Source: Mytilus edulis
Taxonomy: Eukaryota > Mollusca > Bivalvia > Mytilida > Mytilidae
Direction: 5' to 3'
DNA length: 64,000 nucleotides
Assembly: GCF_963676685.1 (NCBI RefSeq)
Contig: NC_092345.1
Location: 78,371,592 to 78,435,591, forward strand
Part shown: positions 60,801-64,000 of the stretch, one piece after another
Position numbering within the stretch: position 1 is the first letter of the stretch
How the letters are laid out: each line of letters starts with the position of its first letter
Notes under the pieces: generated by a model
Told to the model about the DNA's origin: nothing
Database searches by the model: none
The model's input: the letters and a program-made list of their open reading frames with translations, nothing else
Program-made: the position numbers and the translations under genes

Positions 60801-63800
60801 GTTGATATCAGATCTAGATTTGATACAAGGTCTTACAGGTAAGGAATCTCTATAGTACATTTGATTTTCTCAGAATGTCCATATTCTATGCCTCTTTCTT
60901 TGTGTTTGATAACCAGAATCATATGTAAAAAAGAAGATATGGTATGATTGCCAATGAGACAATTCTCCACAAGAGACCAAATGACACAGAAATTAACAGC
61001 TGTAGGTCACTATACAACCTTCAACAATGAACAAAACCCATTCCACATAGTCAGATAGTATAAAAGGCTCCAAAATCACAAATGTAAAACAATTCAAACA
61101 AAAAAATGAATAGCCTAATTTATATACACAAAAAATGAACAAAACACAAATATGTAACACACCAAAAAAGGCAGGCTCCTGACTTGGGATAGACACATAT
61201 ATACAGAATGTGGTAGGGTTAAACATGTAAGCAGAATCCCAACCCTCCCCATGTGGTGTAACAGAACAACATAAAAACTTATTTTCACTAAAAAATTACA
61301 TTAAAAAAAAATGGAAATATTTATTAAATGTTGTGTTGATATTGATATAAACTGATTGATTTTTGTGATAAATAAAATACAGCATCTCCCACCTTCCTAC
61401 AAAATATCTTTTTGAGGTGGAAGCAAATTTGTTTACTAAGCCTAAAATTCTTATTCTGCAATGAATGTATATTTTTAGCACATGGTAAACCTGCTTTAGT
61501 ATTTCCTTGGGTTGTGATGCAAGAATTGGATTTTTTGAAAAAGGGAAAGACGTCAATATCCTCTAATGTAAGTTCCCATTGGATACTTTTAAGAATTGTA
61601 ATAAATAAATCAATTATATTATAATTGAAATTTTGTTTGTAACTGTGGAAGTATAAACTGTTGAATTAAATCATGTTGATTGAAAAATAGTTTCTATTGT
61701 TTCAAAGATGAAACTTATCAGATACTGTAACAAAGATACTTCTCTACCTATGTTTTAAAAGTAGTAAGTAGAGTGGGGTGCACATATTCGCCGGGGACAC
61801 AATTTCGCCGTTTTATGATTTTGAGGTGTAAAAACTTCAAAGGATGGCTGAAATGAAAGAAATATGCCGGTAAATTAATTTTTTTTAACAAATATGATTA
61901 TTTTTTAAACTACGACAAAATTGCGTGACTTACCGGATAGAACCGAAAAATGGACAACGATTTTCGGCTAATTTCCTGAATGAAAACCCCGATTTCAAAG
62001 AAGTATTTCTTATTAATTCTTTGACTGATCGCCCTAAATTTTAGTTTTGTACACCTATGAAATGTCTGCTATTGCTGTCTATAATGAAATTGATTTGAAA
62101 AATATTGTTTAAAGCTGCAGTTATTTGGATTTAAGTAGATGTATAAAAACGTCGAATATGTGTCCCCCATAGACAAAACATCAGGCAATTTCAAACACCC
62201 TTTAATCTAATTTTTCAGATAATTATTTTCAAGCAAACAAGTTTTCAAGCTTAAGAATATTTTGCATTTGAAGTTATTTCGTATAGAAATATCAGTATAC
62301 TGTAGGAACTCGCTTATAAGTCGGAAGTTTGGGAGTAAAATTCAGAATCCAGAGAGGGGTACCGACTTATAAGTGAGATCCCGAGACCAGAGGAAAAATC
62401 CAAGCTCACGAAAGGTTGTCAGATGTGAATTTCCTGACCAAAACTACGTTTTTTGATAGCCAAACCTACATAAATCTCAAAATGAATAGCTTTTGTTGAA
62501 AATAAATGACTACAATACTGTCTTTGTGTTTTATTTGTTCTCTGTTAACATTTGTGTTGAATTTCCCCCTGTTTCCGTTTTGTGTATTGATTTTTCATGG
62601 TCACATGGTTTTTGTATCATCCCAAAGGAAGAGCCAAGAACCAGAAATCAGAAGAAGATAATAATGTACTAAATATATAAAAAGAATGTATCTAACCGAC
62701 TAATTGTGTTATTATTGTTTTATTAAAAATTACAACATTGATTGACAAGTCAATATTATCCATGAATAACCCCTAATAAAGTGACAAAGAGTTGTATTCA
62801 CTATGGGAGTGAAAAATATCAGTGACAGGTTAATAGGTTAATTAGTTAGTGTTCCTTGATTTCTATAATCCATTAATTGATGGTGTCTCTTATGTCTCAA
62901 TATATTTATCACTATGACTGGTCTGTTATGAATAATTAACAGGATTAATTTATTTGTGTTTGACTTTTATTTTGTTCAGGTTCATGCTGGTTTATATTCG
63001 TTTTTCTCAAACAATAGGTGTTTGGTCATACACTACAATATCATTGATGCATTACGAAATCAATATGAGGCAAAACAGTGAATAAAAACAAGAAACAAGA
63101 AATGAATAGATCTTTATTATTATCAATAGAAATAAATAATCAGGATGAACATCAATTCTATGTACTTATTTAAAGAAACAAACATTCATTCAATACAGGA
63201 ATCTCAATTTAATTTCTTGATTTTGCCGATGATCAGTTCCTTTCTGCTGCAAAAAAAAAAGGTCCCAATTTAAACCGATTTATAGGTGGGTCAAGACGGA
63301 ATCCTTAGATTTAAAAGCTGAAAAGGGCATCCGACTTATAAGCGGATCGACTTATACTCGAGTATCTACGGTACTTCAAAAACATATAGACCTGAACATA
63401 AACTGTAGAAAACATGGAAAGATATGGCGAAAATGAGCACCCCACTCTAGACAAAAAATCAAATACACTTTTTTGGTTTGACCTTTCATGGATGCAAAAT
63501 AAAATAGAAAATATGGTTTGATTACCAATGAGACAACAGCCCAGTCAAAATTAACATCAAAGTAGTATCTAGTTTAGTTAGTTGTGAGTCTACTGTATGA
63601 AAATAAAAAAGTAGTCATGAATACCTTCATATGATTGTGAAACACATATATGCTGTTTAGGGCATTTTGTGTTTAAACAAAACAAGAAATTATATTAAAA
63701 GATATTGAAATTCATAAGCATAATTTTTACATCACAATTACAAAATATGTTCTACTATTTTAATTTGAATGAGAATTAAAAAAAAAATTATTTACAGACT

Positions 63801-63896
63801 ATTGAAAAAGCCCAGAAAGCAAGACATGCAGTTCAGTATTTATACCAATGTTTTCAATCTAGTCACCCACGTGTTGTTGGTCAGACACCTGCACAG
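50392..63896 (+). CDS. FASTKD-family protein continuing into RRM-like and SWT1-type PIN nuclease domain (3' end beyond window)
   Basis: Thirteen exons (50392-51811, 52390-52527, 53382-53510, 55622-55691, 55946-56067, 57032-57189, 57524-57582, 58006-58160, 59953-60002, 60466-60507, 60772-60838, 61479-61567, 63798-63896) join with every phase compatible into 866 codons without a stop. The N-terminus is rich in Arg/Lys/Cys and poor in acidic residues, as in mitochondrial presequences. Residues about 398-470 are a good FAST_1 match and about 520-590 sit where FAST_2 is expected. About 640-730 resembles a degenerate RRM. From about 782 there is a PIN domain (VVDTGML, then PWVVMQELD) closest to SWT1. 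FASTKD proteins act on mitochondrial RNA and PIN domains cut RNA, so an RNA-processing role is inferred. Two adjacent genes mis-joined here remains possible. Confidence 0.7.
52390..56067 (+). CDS. Four linking exons with FAST_2-like position
   Basis: Exons 52390-52527, 53382-53510, 55622-55691 and 55946-56067. They encode ALQRRLQTVRHAFYEM, then ERYFMLNILAELERKSCVV, NDTFFNFGALIFIDQNNRVV, and a charged segment IDIGDITKKIPETEKESF. The ILAEL...VV...FF.FGALIFID layout falls where FASTKD proteins have FAST_2, but the similarity is weak. Splice sites are good (TTTGTAG, TTTTGCAG, TTTCAG; GTAAGT, GTAAGA, GTAAGA, GTAATG). Confidence 0.65.
54715..55620 (-). repeat. Uninterrupted paralog of the 29.4-31.4 kb repeat, inverted
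   Basis: Reverse complement of 29380-29681 plus 31116-31370, continuing at 55390-55560 into a segment matching 26110-26290 in reverse. It lies in the intron between exons ending 53510 and starting 55622. Confidence 0.75.
57032..58160 (+). CDS. Three exons with RRM-like stretch
   Basis: Exons 57032-57189, 57524-57582 and 58006-58160. The joined protein runs YALCYPRFKERKDVTLE, SLHAKFGVFPGLSEVRIIP, LIFVRYSIKDSGVQCLEKY. The order (strand, helix ending in KFG, strand, strand FVRY, helix with GVQCLEKY) imitates an RRM, but the aromatic RNP residues are mostly replaced, so RNA binding is uncertain. It then becomes charged (RVAEERVKKSSGEEND). The last exon must leave by a GC donor (GCAAGT at 58161) to keep the frame into 59953. 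Confidence 0.6.
58959..59713. mobile_element. Non-autonomous hAT-like element carrying the decayed transposase piece
   Basis: Left tip CAGTGTTTTCC and right tip GGAAAACTCTG form an 11-bp inverted repeat with one mismatch, of the CAG...CTG form usual for hAT. The motif CTTTC borders both tips, but a full 8-bp duplication is not clear. A hairpin (GCCGACCACCT / AGGTGGTCGGC) lies at 59625-59662. Confidence 0.55.
58961..59543 (-). pseudogene. Decayed hAT-type transposase N-terminus
   Basis: Reading leftward from 59543, the frame starts MASNRQISMFSL and continues through a basic/acidic segment to KYEQDFK. A TGA follows where a tryptophan would fit the family. The same frame then gives LTVTEEGYYCSVCQTYG and WIERP, and a one-base shift restores SMLMHNIVNERRDK to about 59165. 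The pattern (charged leader, short zinc-finger-like CSVC, then a W..P block) is typical of hAT-derived transposases and their domesticated relatives. One nonsense codon and one frameshift mark it as dead. It sits in the intron between exons ending 58160 and starting 59953. Confidence 0.6.
60466..63896 (+). CDS. PIN nuclease domain exons (SWT1-type)
   Basis: Exons 60466-60507, 60772-60838, 61479-61567 and 63798-63896. They encode a lead helix (VLEKLTRMISESQK), strand 1 with the first catalytic-position aspartate (DMFIVVDTGMLI), GKPALVFPWVVMQELDFLKKG with the conserved glutamate, and a helix with ARHAVQYLYQCF followed by PRVVGQT. This order and the PWVVMQELD block are characteristic of SWT1-family PIN endonucleases. 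The remaining acidic residues would be encoded beyond 64000. Confidence 0.82.
61769..63449. mobile_element. TIR element with a second element nested inside, in a PIN-gene intron
   Basis: Outer tips TAGAGTGGGGTGC / GCACCCCACTCTA, with TTCGCC / GGCGAA just inside. Confidence 0.65.
62298..63373. mobile_element. Nested element with ACTTATAAG-rich ends
   Basis: Left end TACTGTAGGAACTCGC, CTTATAAGTCGG. Right end CGACTTATAAGCGG-like, GAGTATCTACGGTA. The CGACTTATAAG motif is repeated two or three times at each end. A TA lies at each border. No transposase frame. Confidence 0.6.
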
Positions 63897-64000
63897 GTAG
63901 GTACACTTTATCACAAAGTAAAAGTGAGTTTTGTAAACTTAACCTTGATTTCAAAGAAGTGCAGTTCATAGTTCAGTAATGTTTTATTTAGGCGAACCAG

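Overview
The window looks like nuclear DNA of a bivalve mollusc, most likely a mussel (Mytilus type). The DNA is AT-rich, the host genes are split into short exons by long introns, and the dispersed repeats are of kinds I associate with mussels. These include hammerhead-ribozyme repeats, the GGGCAATAACTCC repeat and the CCAATGAGACAAC repeat. The organism is an inference; no name can be read from the sequence. All host exons I can defend are on the + strand. I joined them by eye from AG/GT splice sites, matching reading phase and family resemblance.

Layout. (1) About 0.5-11.8 kb: the 3' half of a polycystin-1-like membrane protein gene, with a few unassigned small exons to about 16.0 kb. (2) 18.7-23.4 kb: a compact four-exon gene for a claudin-like four-helix membrane protein whose cytoplasmic tail ends in an IAP-type RING finger. 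(3) 23.5-50.3 kb: no host gene recognised. This stretch is a dense bed of mobile elements, often nested, dominated by foldback elements whose arms are built from short tandem motifs. The most striking is a 3.5-kb unit (32892-36411) with long inverted arms and a Penelope-like reverse transcriptase. It carries a near-canonical type III hammerhead ribozyme. The inner end of its left arm coincides to the base with the ribozyme's cleavage site. (4) 50.4 kb to the window end: the first 13 coding exons (866 codons, all phases compatible) of a gene that begins as a FASTKD-family protein. Its C-terminal side carries an RRM-like stretch and a SWT1-type PIN nuclease domain where FASTKD relatives normally have RAP. 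The gene runs off the right edge.

The strongest leads are: the ribozyme-bounded inverted repeat of the Penelope-like unit; the tandem pair of type I hammerhead ribozymes in a polycystin intron, 352 nt apart and able in principle to release an RNA circle; the claudin-like/RING fusion; and the FAST/PIN fusion. The three genes show no obvious shared pathway. The repeats between them carry several readable insertion histories, with target-site duplications and paralogous empty sites.
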